From Microbacterium sp. AG1240 (GTDB lineage Bacteria; Actinomycetota; Actinomycetes; Actinomycetales; Microbacteriaceae), in NCBI RefSeq assembly GCF_003635115.1, contig NZ_RBXJ01000001.1, positions 1,674,001 to 1,738,000 of the forward strand: a stretch of DNA of 64,000 bases, in the 5' to 3' direction. Positions 16,458 through 26,133 of this stretch are shown one piece after another. Both the position numbers and the translations under genes were made by a program. The notes beneath the pieces were generated by a model, which was not told where the DNA came from, ran no database searches, and saw only the letters and a list, made by a program, of their open reading frames with translations. Position 1 is the stretch's first letter. Every line of letters starts with the position of its first letter.

Positions 16458-16832
16458 ATGGCAGACCGCAGCCTGCGCGGCATCCGACTCGGCGCCCAGA
16501 GCTTACAGAGCGAAGAGGGCGTCGTTTTCCATGACCGTACGAAGCACACGTACAACTGCACGTCCTGTGGACGTGACAGCACCCTGACGTTCGCCGCCGA
16601 CGCGGAGGTTCCCGACAGCTGGGAATGCCGCACCTGCGGTGGCGAAGCACTGCGCCGCGTCGGCGACACGACCGCGACGGTCGACCACAGCGACGACAAG
16701 GCGGCCCGGTCCCACTGGGACATGCTGCTGGAGCGCCGCTCGCTCCCCGAGCTCGAAGAGCTGCTGGAAGAGCGTCTCGCCTTCGTCCGCGCCCGTCGCG
16801 GCGGCGGCGATGTGGAGCGCATCAGCGCCTGA
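16458..16832 (+). CDS. rbpA: RNA polymerase-binding protein RbpA
   Basis: A 124-residue actinobacterial transcription factor that binds the principal sigma factor and RNA polymerase to stabilise the open promoter complex. The start MADRSLRGIRLG, the zinc-site cysteines in CTSCG and CRTCGG, and the C-terminal sigma-interaction segment WDMLLERRSLPELEELL are all present. ATG at 16458 is chosen over an upstream in-frame start because GAGAGGA lies just before it and the family starts here. A terminator follows, so it is transcribed alone. Confidence 0.97.
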   Translation: MADRSLRGIRLGAQSLQSEEGVVFHDRTKHTYNCTSCGRDSTLTFAADAEVPDSWECRTCGGEALRRVGDTTATVDHSDDKAARSHWDMLLERRSLPELEELLEERLAFVRARRGGGDVERISA

Positions 16833-16848
16833 CGTTCCGTTTCGTCTC

Positions 16849-16884
16849 CTGACGCCGATCCCCTCGGGGGTCGGCGTCAGTTCT
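16849..16884. terminator. intrinsic terminator after rbpA
   Basis: CTGACGCCGA pairs with TCGGCGTCAG and is extended by C/G pairs, with TTCTTTT following on the plus strand. The stop codon of the convergent lnt gene lies inside the stem. Confidence 0.85.
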
Positions 16885-18433
16885 TTTCCCGGCGCACGAA
16901 CGCGAAACCGCCCAGCACCACCAGCGCGAGCAGGCTCCCCCATCCGATCACGGCCTGCACCCCCGAGCCGATGATCGCGGCGGGGGTGAGCCCCTCGCGC
17001 AACGGCACGTCCGTGAGCATCGCCCCGGCGGTGTCTGCCGGCAGCGCGTCGATCGTCGAACCGTCGGGCGCGATCACCTGACTCGTTCCCACGGTCGAGA
17101 TGTTCACCACCGCTCGACCGGTCTCGATCGCGCGCATGCGAGCGAACGCGAGCTGCTGCAGGTTCTCGTCGGTGTCGCGGAAGTCGGCGTTGTTCGTCTG
17201 GAACATGTAGACCTCGGCACCCTCACGGGCGCCGTCCCAGACCACGTCGTCGTAGATGACGTCGAAGCAGATGGCGAGGCCGACCCCGACGCCGTCGAGG
17301 TCGAAGAACGGAGCGTTCGTGCCCGGGGTGTACTCGCGCCCGATGAGGCCGATGAGGTCGGGGGCGAGCATGGCGTAGAAGTCTCGATCGGGCACGTACT
17401 CCCCGAAGGGCACGGGATGTGTCTTGTCGTGCAGGTCGGTCGCACCCTCTCCCGACCTCCAGAGCATCGACGTGTTGAAGATGTCGTCGCCGCGCGCGGT
17501 CGCCGCGTTGACGATCAACGGCGCATCCACGCGCGCGGACAGCGCGTCGAGCGTGGCCGCCGTCGCGGCGTTCGACAGCGGGTCGGAGTCGATACCGCCC
17601 TCCGGCCACAGCAGCACGTCGAGATCCTCTCCGAACAGAGGGGCGGATGCGGCGAGCTGAGCGTTCAGGATCGCCCCGCGCTCACGACGGTCGAAGTATC
17701 CGCTCGGGCCGTTCCCCTGCACGCTGCCGACGGTGAGCGTGCCGGCATCCGTCGTCGGGAAGGCGGGGACGACCAGGAGGAGGATCGCGAGCGCGGTGGC
17801 GGGCACCGCGGTGACGAGGGCGCGCCAGCGCTCCTCGCGGATCCACTGGATCACCGCGGCGACGAAGAAGACCATCAGGAAGGTCAGCCCGGTGACCCCG
17901 ACCCACGAAGACAGATGGGCCAGCGGGCTCTCGGACTGGCTCATCCCGATCCGCCCCCAGGGGAAGCCGGTGTACGGCCACGAGCCGAGAACGAGCTCGC
18001 GCATCGTCCAGAGGCCCCCGACAAGCGCCGGAAGCACCAGAAGACGCCCGACGGGCCCCGGAAGCACCCGCGGCATCCAGCGGTAGGCGAAGGCGATCGG
18101 GATGGCCAGAGCCCCCATGATGACCGTCTCGAGACCGGCCAGCGCGAACCATGGCACCACGCCGAGGTAGCGCGAGGTCCAGTCGACGTGGGTGAACCAG
18201 AACGACGCACCGAAGAGCAGCCCGACGAGGAGCGCTCCTCCCGGGCGCCGCCCGATCACCGACACGAGCGAGAAACCGACGCCGACGAACGCGAGGGGCC
18301 ACCACCCCACGTCGGGGAAGGACAGATCGAGAGCGAAGCCGCCGACCACGGCGGTGAGCGATGCGGCCCAGAGCGGGAGGACGGGTCGGACGGCCGGAGT
18401 TCGGGGCACGGATCTCACCCTAGATCGCCGCAC
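16877..18433 (-). CDS. lnt: apolipoprotein N-acyltransferase
   Basis: A 518-residue membrane enzyme that adds the third acyl chain to lipoproteins after signal peptidase II. About seven N-terminal helices lead to a nitrilase-like domain between residues about 220 and 480 and a last helix at the C-terminus. The catalytic triad is visible: Glu in LLWPEGG, Lys in LHDKTHPVPFGEY and Cys in LAICFDV. GTG at 18433 is used; a second GTG at 18418 is possible. It is the last gene of the pafB-pafC-tatA-tatC-helY-lnt run, 21 bases after helY. Confidence 0.93.
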   Translation of the reverse strand: MRRSRVRSVPRTPAVRPVLPLWAASLTAVVGGFALDLSFPDVGWWPLAFVGVGFSLVSVIGRRPGGALLVGLLFGASFWFTHVDWTSRYLGVVPWFALAGLETVIMGALAIPIAFAYRWMPRVLPGPVGRLLVLPALVGGLWTMRELVLGSWPYTGFPWGRIGMSQSESPLAHLSSWVGVTGLTFLMVFFVAAVIQWIREERWRALVTAVPATALAILLLVVPAFPTTDAGTLTVGSVQGNGPSGYFDRRERGAILNAQLAASAPLFGEDLDVLLWPEGGIDSDPLSNAATAATLDALSARVDAPLIVNAATARGDDIFNTSMLWRSGEGATDLHDKTHPVPFGEYVPDRDFYAMLAPDLIGLIGREYTPGTNAPFFDLDGVGVGLAICFDVIYDDVVWDGAREGAEVYMFQTNNADFRDTDENLQQLAFARMRAIETGRAVVNISTVGTSQVIAPDGSTIDALPADTAGAMLTDVPLREGLTPAAIIGSGVQAVIGWGSLLALVVLGGFAFVRREKN

Positions 18434-18454
18434 CTGGGCGCACGCTGCGGCGCA

Positions 18455-20938
18455 TCACACCGTCGCGTACGCGACGATGCCACGGCGCACCGCGTCGAGG
18501 GCCTTGCGCGCTGTCCCCGCGAGGCCGGGCTCGGCGACGAGCGAGATCTGGTCGAGCAGATCGATGGTCTGCTTCGACCAGCGCACGAAGTCCCCCGCCG
18601 CCATGTCGGCGTCGGCCAGAACGCGATCCAACGGAAGACCGCGGGCCCAGGAGTGCATCGCCGAAGCCAGGCCCGCCGAGATCGGCTCGGTACCCGGGAG
18701 GTGGTGGTCGCGTTCGAGATCGTCCAGCTGCTGCCAAAGTGTCTCGGTGTCGGACAGCACCTTCCGGAACGCCCCACGAGGCAGACCGTGTTCTCCCGGC
18801 CCCGCGTCGTCGCGGCGGGGTTCGTAGACGAGGCTGCACGCCAGGGCCGCCAGAGCCGCCGCATCCAGCTCCTTCCACAGACCTCGTCTCAGGCACTCCG
18901 CGATCAGCAGGTCGCGTTCGCCGTAGATGCGTCGCATCGTGCGGCCGGCCGGCGTCAACGTCGTGACCCCGTCGCGCTCGGCGACGTAGTCGAGGGCGTC
19001 GAGCACGTCGACGACGCGATCGAAGATGCGCGCGACCGTGCCGGTGCGCTGCTCGATCTGGCGTCGGATCTTGTCGGTGCTGCGCTTCAGCTTCCAGTAC
19101 CGCTCCGCCCACCGGGCGTGACTCTCGCGGTCGGGGCAGGAGTGCGCGGGATGGCGCTGCATGCGCTTGCGCAGGCTCGACAGCTCCCGCTGCCGCTGCT
19201 CGCGCGTCGCGCGCGAGGCGGTCGCATCACGACGGTTGAGCTTCTCGAGGTCGGCGAGCTGACGCCGGATCTCGGAGTACTCGCGGAAGTCGCCCCGGTC
19301 GCAGGTCATCGCCTTCTCGTAGCCGGCGAGCGATTCGTCGGCGTCGCGCACCTGGCGGGCGAGCCCGACGACGGCGCGATCGGCCTGGAACTGTGCGAAC
19401 GACGACTCCAGGATCTCGCGCGACCGCGCGCGTCCGAACTGGTCGATCAGGTTCACGGCCATGTTGTACGTCGGCCGGAAGCTCGAGTTCAGCGGGTAGG
19501 TGCGACGTGAGGCGAGCGCGGCGACCGACTGCGGCTCCAACGCCGCGGTCCACTGGATGACCGCGTGGCCCTCGACGTCGATGCCGCGGCGACCGGCGCG
19601 CCCCGTGAGCTGCGTGTACTCCCCCGACGTGATGGCGACGCGCGCCTCGCCGTTGAACTTCTCGAGCTTCTCGAGCACGACGGTGCGCGCGGGCATGTTG
19701 ATGCCCAGCGCGAGGGTCTCGGTGGCGAAGACGGCCTTGACGAGCTTGCGCTGGAAGAGCTCCTCCACGACCTCCTTGAACGCGGGGAGGAGCCCCGCGT
19801 GGTGCGCGGCGACGCCGCGCTCGAGGTTCTCGCGCCAGTCCCAGAAGCCGAGCACGGCCAGGTCCTCCTCGAGGAGACTCCGGGTGCGTTCCTCGACCAC
19901 CCGGCGGATCTCGTCGCGCTCCTCGGGAGTGGTCAACCTCACCCCCGAGCGGCGCACCTGCTGCACGGCGGCGTCGCAGCCGACGCGGCTGAAGATGAAG
20001 AAGATCGCGGGCAGGAGGTTGGCTCGCTCGAGGAGAGCGACCACTTCCGGGCGGTCGAGCCTCTCGATCCGCTGCGCGTGGGTGCTGCCGATCGGACGCG
20101 CGCCGCGCTGGGATGAACGCCCGCGCTGCGCCCCGTATCCCGCACGGCCGGAGCCGCGGCCGGCCTGAGCACGCCGGTTGTTCTCGTACGTCGTTCCGCC
20201 CGCGGAGCGCATGCGCAGCAGCTCCTGGTTGACCTGCGCGGTCGCGACCCCGGCTCGATCGTCGAAGAGCGGCAGCAGATCGCCCCGCACGAGCACGTGC
20301 TGCTCGAGCGGCACGGGGCGCGTCTCGGAGACGATGACGGCGGTATCGCCGCGCACGGTATCGAGCCAGTCGCCGAACTCCTCGGCGTTCGACACCGTCG
20401 CCGACAGCGACACCAGTCGCACGCTCGGCGGGAGGTGGATGATGACCTCCTCCCACACCGCGCCACGGAACCGATCGGCGAGGTAGTGGACCTCGTCCAT
20501 GATCACGTACCGCAGACCTCGGAGGGCACCGGAGTCGGCGTAGAGCATGTTGCGCAGCACCTCGGTCGTCATCACGACGATGCGCGCGGAGCCGTTGATG
20601 TTGGTGTCGCCGGTCAGGAGACCCACCTCGTCGGCGCCGTAGACGTCGACCAGCTCCCGGAACTTCTGGTTCGACAGCGCCTTCATCGGCGTCGTGTAGA
20701 ACGCTTTCTCGCCCGGCTCGAGCATCGCGAGATGGATCGCGAACTCCCCGACGATCGTCTTACCGGCACCGGTGGGGGCAGCCACCAGTACGCTGCGCCC
20801 CTCCTCCAGCGCCTGGCACCCGGCGATCTGGAAGTCGTCGAGATCGAACCGCTGGGATGCGGCGAAGTCCGCGGTCCGCGGGTGGCTCACGCGCTCGGAG
20901 GCGCGAGCGAACCGCTCGGCCGGGCTGAGCGAACTCAC
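18455..20938 (-). CDS. helY: HelY-type DEAD/DEAH RNA helicase (Ski2/Mtr4-like)
   Basis: An 827-residue superfamily 2 helicase related to the eukaryotic Mtr4/Ski2 exosome helicases. Motif I APTGAGKT lies near residue 52, motif II DEVH near 150, motif III SAT, and motif VI QLTGRAGRRGID near 445. The C-terminal third is a DSHCT-type helical domain. An Arg/Gly-rich insertion near residue 250 may bind RNA. GTG at 20938 overlaps the tatC stop by four bases. Position next to tatC and pafBC matches mycobacterial HelY, which supports the symbol. Confidence 0.93.
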   Translation of the reverse strand: MSSLSPAERFARASERVSHPRTADFAASQRFDLDDFQIAGCQALEEGRSVLVAAPTGAGKTIVGEFAIHLAMLEPGEKAFYTTPMKALSNQKFRELVDVYGADEVGLLTGDTNINGSARIVVMTTEVLRNMLYADSGALRGLRYVIMDEVHYLADRFRGAVWEEVIIHLPPSVRLVSLSATVSNAEEFGDWLDTVRGDTAVIVSETRPVPLEQHVLVRGDLLPLFDDRAGVATAQVNQELLRMRSAGGTTYENNRRAQAGRGSGRAGYGAQRGRSSQRGARPIGSTHAQRIERLDRPEVVALLERANLLPAIFFIFSRVGCDAAVQQVRRSGVRLTTPEERDEIRRVVEERTRSLLEEDLAVLGFWDWRENLERGVAAHHAGLLPAFKEVVEELFQRKLVKAVFATETLALGINMPARTVVLEKLEKFNGEARVAITSGEYTQLTGRAGRRGIDVEGHAVIQWTAALEPQSVAALASRRTYPLNSSFRPTYNMAVNLIDQFGRARSREILESSFAQFQADRAVVGLARQVRDADESLAGYEKAMTCDRGDFREYSEIRRQLADLEKLNRRDATASRATREQRQRELSSLRKRMQRHPAHSCPDRESHARWAERYWKLKRSTDKIRRQIEQRTGTVARIFDRVVDVLDALDYVAERDGVTTLTPAGRTMRRIYGERDLLIAECLRRGLWKELDAAALAALACSLVYEPRRDDAGPGEHGLPRGAFRKVLSDTETLWQQLDDLERDHHLPGTEPISAGLASAMHSWARGLPLDRVLADADMAAGDFVRWSKQTIDLLDQISLVAEPGLAGTARKALDAVRRGIVAYATV

Positions 20939-21750
20939 GCGGTGGCTTCCGGCGGGAGGAGGGTCTCCTGCCGCTTCCTGCGGCGACGGTCGAGCAGCAG
21001 AGTGAGAGCCGCCGCGGCGAGGTAGAGCACGATGAGGATGGCGGCGAGGCCGAGCATGCTCACGACGTCGGCCGCGGGCGTGGCCAGGGCCGAGAAGATC
21101 GTGGCGACGAGGATGGCGACGCGCCATCCCTTGAGGATCGCCATTCCGCTCATCACACCGGCGAAGTTGAGGGCGACGAGGAAGACCGGGAGCACGAACG
21201 CGACCCCGATGAAGATGAGCAGCTTGAAGACGAAGTCGTAGTAGTTCGCCGCCTCGAACAGCTGCGCCCCCTGCTCGGGCACGAAGGTGGCCATGAGCTC
21301 GATGATGTGGGGCATGATGAAGACCCCCATCACGCACCCGCCGAAGAACAGGGGCACGGCGGCGGCGACGAAGCCGATCGTGTAGCGCACCTCGGATCTG
21401 GTGAGCCCGGGCATGATGAACGCCCAGATCTGCCAGAGCCAGATAGGGGCCGAGAGAAGGAGGCCCAGCGCGAAGGCGATCCGCATGCGCAGATCGAAGC
21501 CGGAGGTCACGCCCGCGAAGTTGAGCGCGACGAGATCTGTGCCCCGCTGCTCCGCCACGATGCGGATGGGCTCGGTGAGCACGTCGATCACTGGTCCGGT
21601 GATGAAGAAGGCGACGACCATCCCGACGACGAGGGCGAGAGCGGCGATCATCAACCGCCGGCGCAGCTCGACGAGATGCTGGCCGAGCGACATGCGTCGA
21701 TCGCGCCGCGGCTCACGCCCTCCCAGGCGAGGGGGCTCGGTCGTCACCAC
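20935..21750 (-). CDS. tatC: Sec-independent translocase subunit TatC
   Basis: A 271-residue membrane protein with six helices, the receptor for twin-arginine signal peptides. The N-terminal HLVELRRRL motif near residue 25 with its key Glu, and the LWQIWAFIMPGL segment near 105, are diagnostic. A basic C-terminal tail follows the last helix. The start lies six bases downstream of the tatA stop, and the stop overlaps helY, so the genes form one unit. No tatB is visible nearby. Confidence 0.96.
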   Translation of the reverse strand: MVTTEPPRLGGREPRRDRRMSLGQHLVELRRRLMIAALALVVGMVVAFFITGPVIDVLTEPIRIVAEQRGTDLVALNFAGVTSGFDLRMRIAFALGLLLSAPIWLWQIWAFIMPGLTRSEVRYTIGFVAAAVPLFFGGCVMGVFIMPHIIELMATFVPEQGAQLFEAANYYDFVFKLLIFIGVAFVLPVFLVALNFAGVMSGMAILKGWRVAILVATIFSALATPAADVVSMLGLAAILIVLYLAAAALTLLLDRRRRKRQETLLPPEATA

Positions 21751-21756
21751 GACGGG

Positions 21757-22011
21757 TCAGGGCTTGGGATCGGCGGTACCGCGCGCGGGATCGGCGGCGA
21801 TGTTCGACGCATCGCGAACCTCCGGCGCGACGACCGGCGTGGCGGTGGTCGGGTCGGCGGCGTCTTCCTTCTTCATCTCTTTGATCTCGCTGCGGAAGAC
21901 GCGAGCCGACTGGCCCATGCTCTTCGCCAGAGCGGGGAGCTTCGCGGCTCCGAAGAGGAGGAGGATGACCGCGAGAACGATCAGGAGGTGCCATCCTGTA
22001 AGACCGGCCAT
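21757..22011 (-). CDS. tatA: twin-arginine translocase subunit TatA
   Basis: An 84-residue protein with one N-terminal membrane helix (residues about 8 to 24) ending in [20 protein letters not shown], the TatA hinge and amphipathic helix, then a charged tail. It forms the translocation pore with TatC. ATG at 22011 has a strong upstream GAGGAAGGGA. A TAGACT hexamer about 30 bases further upstream could give the tat-helY-lnt genes a promoter of their own, separate from pafBC. Confidence 0.95.
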   Translation of the reverse strand: MAGLTGWHLLIVLAVILLLFGAAKLPALAKSMGQSARVFRSEIKEMKKEDAADPTTATPVVAPEVRDASNIAADPARGTADPKP

Positions 22012-22090
22012 GATTGTTCCCTTCCTCGAGGTGCTCGGCCAGTCTAACCCCGCCGACCGCGCTCCGGCCGATGACGCGACTGTGGGTCGC

Positions 22091-23065
22091 CTATGCGTCG
22101 TGCGCGTCGCGGTACTGCATCAGCGCGGCCCGGGCCCAGGCCGCGGCCGCCCGTCGGGCGGCGAGCGGTTCGAGGATCTCGACCTGTCCGCCCCGGCGGG
22201 CCGCGAGACGCTTCAGGCTGTGCTCGTCGGCGACGCGTACCGTCGCGACCGGCCTGTCGCCCGACTCGTCCACGACCGCGCGCTCCAGATAGACGCCGAG
22301 CAGCGGTGCGACCGCCGGGTCGTACCGCACCCGCGCGACCGGGTCGTTCTCGCCGGGTTCGAACAGCGCCGGCACGGGCTCACCGCCGTGCGTGATGGGG
22401 ATGTCGGTCAGAGCCACATCGCTCACCCGCTCCAGGTGGAAGGTGCGCACCGCCTCGCGAAGATGGCACCAACCCTGCAGATACCACTGGCCGCTCGCGA
22501 TGTGCACCTTCACGGGGTCGACCGTGCGCGTGGTGGCCGCAGCATCCGGGGCGCGATACGTGAACGACACGGCGACGCCGCGGCGCAGGGCGTCGGCGAC
22601 CACGTCGCGCACCCCGTCGACGGGACCGGGCGCCACGATCACGTCGGCGGGGGCCGTCGCCGCACCGCGGGCGAGCTTGGCGAGCAGCTCCGTGACGAGG
22701 GGGCTGTCGCCCACACCCGGCAGAGTGCGGGCGAGCTGGAGTCCGGCGAGGAGCGCAGCCGCTTCTCGGGCGCTGAGCTTCGGGGAGCGCTCGAGTCCGA
22801 CCGTGTTGGTGATGACGATGAGGTCGCGTTCGTCGAGCAGGTCCCAGTTGATGTCGAAGAGGTCGTGGGGCAGCTGCCAGAAACCGCCGTCTCCCGGGAG
22901 ACCGATGACGGTGAGCTTCTCGACCATTGCCCGCATCTGGTCGGGGGTGACGTCGAATTCGTCCGCCGCCTCGGCGATCGACACCTCGCCCTTGCCCACG
23001 AGGTAGGGGACGAGTTGGAGCATGAGGGCGGCCCTATCGGTCGCGACCAAGGAACGCGCGCTCAT
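22091..23065 (-). CDS. pafC: WYL domain transcriptional regulator PafC
   Basis: A 324-residue regulator: an N-terminal winged helix-turn-helix, then a WYL domain with the motif QWYLQG near residue 190 and a WCX-like C-terminus. In mycobacteria PafB and PafC act together as an activator of the LexA-independent DNA damage response. Its ATG overlaps the pafB stop by four bases, so the two are translated together in this order. No proteasome genes accompany them here. Confidence 0.92.
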   Translation of the reverse strand: MSARSLVATDRAALMLQLVPYLVGKGEVSIAEAADEFDVTPDQMRAMVEKLTVIGLPGDGGFWQLPHDLFDINWDLLDERDLIVITNTVGLERSPKLSAREAAALLAGLQLARTLPGVGDSPLVTELLAKLARGAATAPADVIVAPGPVDGVRDVVADALRRGVAVSFTYRAPDAAATTRTVDPVKVHIASGQWYLQGWCHLREAVRTFHLERVSDVALTDIPITHGGEPVPALFEPGENDPVARVRYDPAVAPLLGVYLERAVVDESGDRPVATVRVADEHSLKRLAARRGGQVEILEPLAARRAAAAWARAALMQYRDAHDA

Positions 23066-24054
23066 GACAGCCCTCCGTGCAACGCCAGAGCGGCTTCGAG
23101 CCGCCGGATGACCTCGTCGCGCAGCTCGGCGGGCTCGACGACTCGCACCTCGGGTCCGTACGACGCGATCTCGTCGGCGAAGACGTGCACGTCGACGTAG
23201 GGAACGCGGATCTCCTGCCCCTCCGTGCTCGCGCGACGGCGCAACCGCAGCGCGGCCTCCGTTCCGGGGTGAACGGCCAGCAGCGCGCTCTGACGCGACG
23301 CGAGCTCGCGGAGGCCGGCCAGTCCCCGCTCCCCCGCGTCGGCGCGCAGGGCGGGATCGAACGACTCCTTCGTGACGACGACGTCGCCGATGATGCGCGA
23401 GAGGAGGAACGTGCGCTCGGCCTCGACGCCCAGGTCGATCCCGAACACGTGCCAGCGCGCCTCGTACTCGACGAGGGCGAGAGGACGGATGCGGCGAACC
23501 CGGGCGGTCTGCTCACCGGGACGCAGGTAGGGGAACTCCACCACGCGGCTCAGCTCGATCGCGCGCTGCAGGGGCGGGAACGACGCGTCGCGCAGACTGA
23601 TCCGCGGCGCGTATCCGATGATCGGTTCGTCGACCTCGATGCCGAGCGCCCGGATCTTCCGCAGCCCGCTGCGGGCGTCGGCAGAGAGCGATTCCGAACC
23701 CCACACGCCCCCGGCGAGGTTCAGCAGAGCGACCTCGGCGGGGGTGAACTCGATGTCGTCGGGGAGCTCGTACTCCGCCGTCGGAACGCGGTACCGGGCC
23801 TCGCGGAGGTCGTCGGGATCGGCGTAGTCGCCGATGGTCTCGATCGGCACCCCGAGCCCGCGGAGGTTCTCCTTGTCGCGTTCGAACATCTTCTCGAGCG
23901 CGTCACGGGAGGCGCCCGCCTCGGACTGCTCCCGGTAACCCGCGACCGACGACAGGATGGTGTCCTTGGTCAGTCCCTGCTCGGTGGCCATGAGAGCGAC
24001 CACGAGATTGACGAGGCGCTCTTCCGGGGCGTTCTTCGAGGCGGGAGAGGGCAC
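23062..24054 (-). CDS. pafB: WYL domain transcriptional regulator PafB
   Basis: A 330-residue partner of PafC with the same helix-turn-helix, WYL and C-terminal domain order. The WYL position reads RWHVFG rather than WYL, as expected for the diverged copy of the pair. GTG at 24054 lies six bases after TAGGAT, which marks a leaderless promoter and makes this the first gene of the pafB-pafC-tat-helY-lnt run. It is divergent from the choloylglycine hydrolase-like gene. Confidence 0.92.
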   Translation of the reverse strand: MPSPASKNAPEERLVNLVVALMATEQGLTKDTILSSVAGYREQSEAGASRDALEKMFERDKENLRGLGVPIETIGDYADPDDLREARYRVPTAEYELPDDIEFTPAEVALLNLAGGVWGSESLSADARSGLRKIRALGIEVDEPIIGYAPRISLRDASFPPLQRAIELSRVVEFPYLRPGEQTARVRRIRPLALVEYEARWHVFGIDLGVEAERTFLLSRIIGDVVVTKESFDPALRADAGERGLAGLRELASRQSALLAVHPGTEAALRLRRRASTEGQEIRVPYVDVHVFADEIASYGPEVRVVEPAELRDEVIRRLEAALALHGGLS

Positions 24055-24060
24055 GTCTTC

Positions 24061-24066
24061 ATCCTA
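24061..24066 (-). promoter_or_regulatory. candidate leaderless -10 of pafB (TAGGAT)
   Basis: Read on the minus strand, TAGGAT ends six bases before the GTG at 24054. Confidence 0.5.
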
Positions 24067-24152
24067 CGGGCGGGACGGTTTCCCGTGGCCGTCGAGGTGT
24101 AGCCTGACGCCCGAATGCGCCAGGACGGGTGCGCGACGGGAGGGGTCGGGAC

Positions 24153-25163
24153 ATGTGCACGAGTTTCCAACTGCGGGCCAGGGACGGCAGCGTCTGCGTC
24201 GCGAGGACGATGGAGTTCCCCGACATGCTCGGTGCCCGGCTGACCGTGATCCCGCGCGGGCTCTCTCTGACATCGACGGCTCCCGCCGCCGTCGGTGTCT
24301 CGTGGATCAGCCGGTACGGCGTCGTCGGGATGGATGCCATCGGCACCCCGCAGCTGCTGACCGACGGCATGAATGAGGAGGGCCTGTACGCCGGGGCCCT
24401 CTACATGCCCGGATTCGCCTCGTACGAGGACCCGGGCGACGACGCGTCGACGACGCTCGACGTGCTGGACGCCGTCGTGTTCGCCCTCACCACGTGCGCG
24501 ACGGTCGCAGAGGTCTTCGACGTTTTCGCCGGTATCCGCGTGTGGGGGCGGGAGAATCCCCTGATCCAGGGCGTGCCGCCCCTGCACCTCGTGCTGCATG
24601 ACGCAACGGGTGCTGCCGGGGTGATCGAGTTCGAGGACGGCGCGCAGCGGCACCGTGACAACCCCCTCGGCGTCGCGACGAACGCCCCGTACCTCGATTG
24701 GCACCACGAGAACGTGCGCAACTGGCTCCCCCGCCTCACCGCCGCCAATCCCGCGCCCGTGTCGATCCGCGGCGTGGAGTTCGCTCCCCTCTCCCAGGGG
24801 CAGGGCTTCGTCGGTCTCCCCGGCGACTCCGGAAGCGCCGGACGGTTCCTGCGCGCAACCGCCTACGTCATGACGCTGCAGCCACCCGCCGACGCCGACG
24901 CCTTGGAACAGCTGAGCCTGCACGCCATCAACAACTTCGACATCCCCGTCGGCATGATGAGCGGCGTCGGTGGCACGGGCCTCGAGCAGGACGACCAGAC
25001 GAAGTGGTCGAGCATCGCGAGCCTCACCGCGCGTCGCTACATCGTGCGCACCCAGGCGAACCCCACGCCGCTGGCGGTCGACCTCGATACGACCGAATTC
25101 ACCGGCGACGCGCCGCGGCAGATCGAACTCGCGGCGGGTGGTTTCGCGTCCGTGACGGTGTGA
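24153..25163 (+). CDS. linear amide C-N hydrolase (choloylglycine hydrolase family)
   Basis: A 336-residue N-terminal nucleophile hydrolase. The protein begins MCTSF, so removal of Met exposes Cys2 as the catalytic nucleophile; ARTMEF supplies the expected Arg and GMNEEGL the later conserved segment. Family members include conjugated bile salt hydrolases, penicillin V acylases and acyl-homoserine lactone acylases. The substrate here cannot be chosen from sequence alone. ATG at 24153 has GGGAGGGG upstream and is fixed by the need for Cys2. No signal peptide is present. Confidence 0.9.
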   Translation: MCTSFQLRARDGSVCVARTMEFPDMLGARLTVIPRGLSLTSTAPAAVGVSWISRYGVVGMDAIGTPQLLTDGMNEEGLYAGALYMPGFASYEDPGDDASTTLDVLDAVVFALTTCATVAEVFDVFAGIRVWGRENPLIQGVPPLHLVLHDATGAAGVIEFEDGAQRHRDNPLGVATNAPYLDWHHENVRNWLPRLTAANPAPVSIRGVEFAPLSQGQGFVGLPGDSGSAGRFLRATAYVMTLQPPADADALEQLSLHAINNFDIPVGMMSGVGGTGLEQDDQTKWSSIASLTARRYIVRTQANPTPLAVDLDTTEFTGDAPRQIELAAGGFASVTV

Positions 25164-25188
25164 CCGGCGCGGCGCTGCCGGACGGGTT

Positions 25189-26121
25189 CTAGCCGACTCC
25201 GAGCACGTCGATCACGTAGACGATCGCGGGCTGGGCCTGCGCAGCATCCGCGTCACCGGCGGGCTGGACGACCATCAGCTGCGAGCCGGCGGGCTGGCCG
25301 CGCAGGGCGTCGGCGATCACCGGCGGCAGCGCGTCGAGCGTCTGGCGCAGCGGCGCGGAATCCCAGGTGGTGTTGACGGTGGTCTTCGGGTCGTCCCAGT
25401 CGACCGAGGTGAAGGCGAACAGCACGCTGTCGTCGTCGTTGACCTCGGCGCCGTCGCCCTTCTTCAAGACCTGGACGACGGGCTCGGTCGGCGCGTCGGC
25501 GTCGGGGACGATGATCCCGGGACGGCCGTCGGGCGCGCGGACGACCGTGGGAAGGCCGCGGGCGTCGTTGTACTGGTCGGAGCCTTCGGCCTTGGGCAGG
25601 TAGACCTTGCGGACGTCCACGACGGCGACCGCCGATTCGCCGTCCTCGAGTCCGAGGCCCGCCACGGCATCGGGCGAGATGCCGTCCGGCGGCAGCGCGA
25701 CGACGACGCGCGAGCCTTCGCTCGCGCACATCAGCGCCTCACCGAACTGCGGGAACGTCTGCTCCCACTGCGTCAGGCTCAGCGGTCGACTGGTGTCGCC
25801 GGTGTACGAGGTCGCCACGAGCGGCTGACCGGTCTCGCCGCTGACGAGGGAGAGGTCGAGCACCACGAGCTGTGAGTCGGTCGTGATCTGCGGACCGTCG
25901 CCGGTCTCGAGGTCGTACGAGGTGGTCTCGGCCACGTGGAACGGGGCGCGGAGCTCGATGTCGGGCGCGGTGTCGACCGCGCCCGAGACGTCGATCAGGT
26001 CTGACGTCGTCGATGACGAGGACGGACGCGGGCACGAGGCGTCGACGGAGGTCGACGCACAGCCGACGAGACCCGCCGCAGCAAGAGCGGTCACAGCGAC
26101 GATTACCGGGATTCTGCGCAC
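25189..26121 (-). CDS. FKBP-like peptidyl-prolyl isomerase lipoprotein
   Basis: A 310-residue lipoprotein with lipobox LVGC at residues about 18 to 21. Two FKBP-like halves can be seen, each with a GDG/DDDSVLFAFTSVDW or TDSQLVVLDLSLVSG strand pair and a late EQTFPQFGEAL or RQTLDALPPVIADAL segment. It would assist folding outside the membrane. Several active-site aromatic residues are not obvious, so activity may be weak. GTG at 26121 lies six bases after TAGACT. The trmI stop is only nine bases upstream. Confidence 0.8.
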   Translation of the reverse strand: MRRIPVIVAVTALAAAGLVGCASTSVDASCPRPSSSSTTSDLIDVSGAVDTAPDIELRAPFHVAETTSYDLETGDGPQITTDSQLVVLDLSLVSGETGQPLVATSYTGDTSRPLSLTQWEQTFPQFGEALMCASEGSRVVVALPPDGISPDAVAGLGLEDGESAVAVVDVRKVYLPKAEGSDQYNDARGLPTVVRAPDGRPGIIVPDADAPTEPVVQVLKKGDGAEVNDDDSVLFAFTSVDWDDPKTTVNTTWDSAPLRQTLDALPPVIADALRGQPAGSQLMVVQPAGDADAAQAQPAIVYVIDVLGVG

Positions 26122-26127
26122 CGGGAC

Positions 26128-26133
26128 AGTCTA
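26128..26133 (-). promoter_or_regulatory. candidate leaderless -10 of the FKBP-like gene (TAGACT)
   Basis: Read on the minus strand, TAGACT ends six bases before the GTG at 26121 and overlaps the stop codon of trmI. Confidence 0.45.
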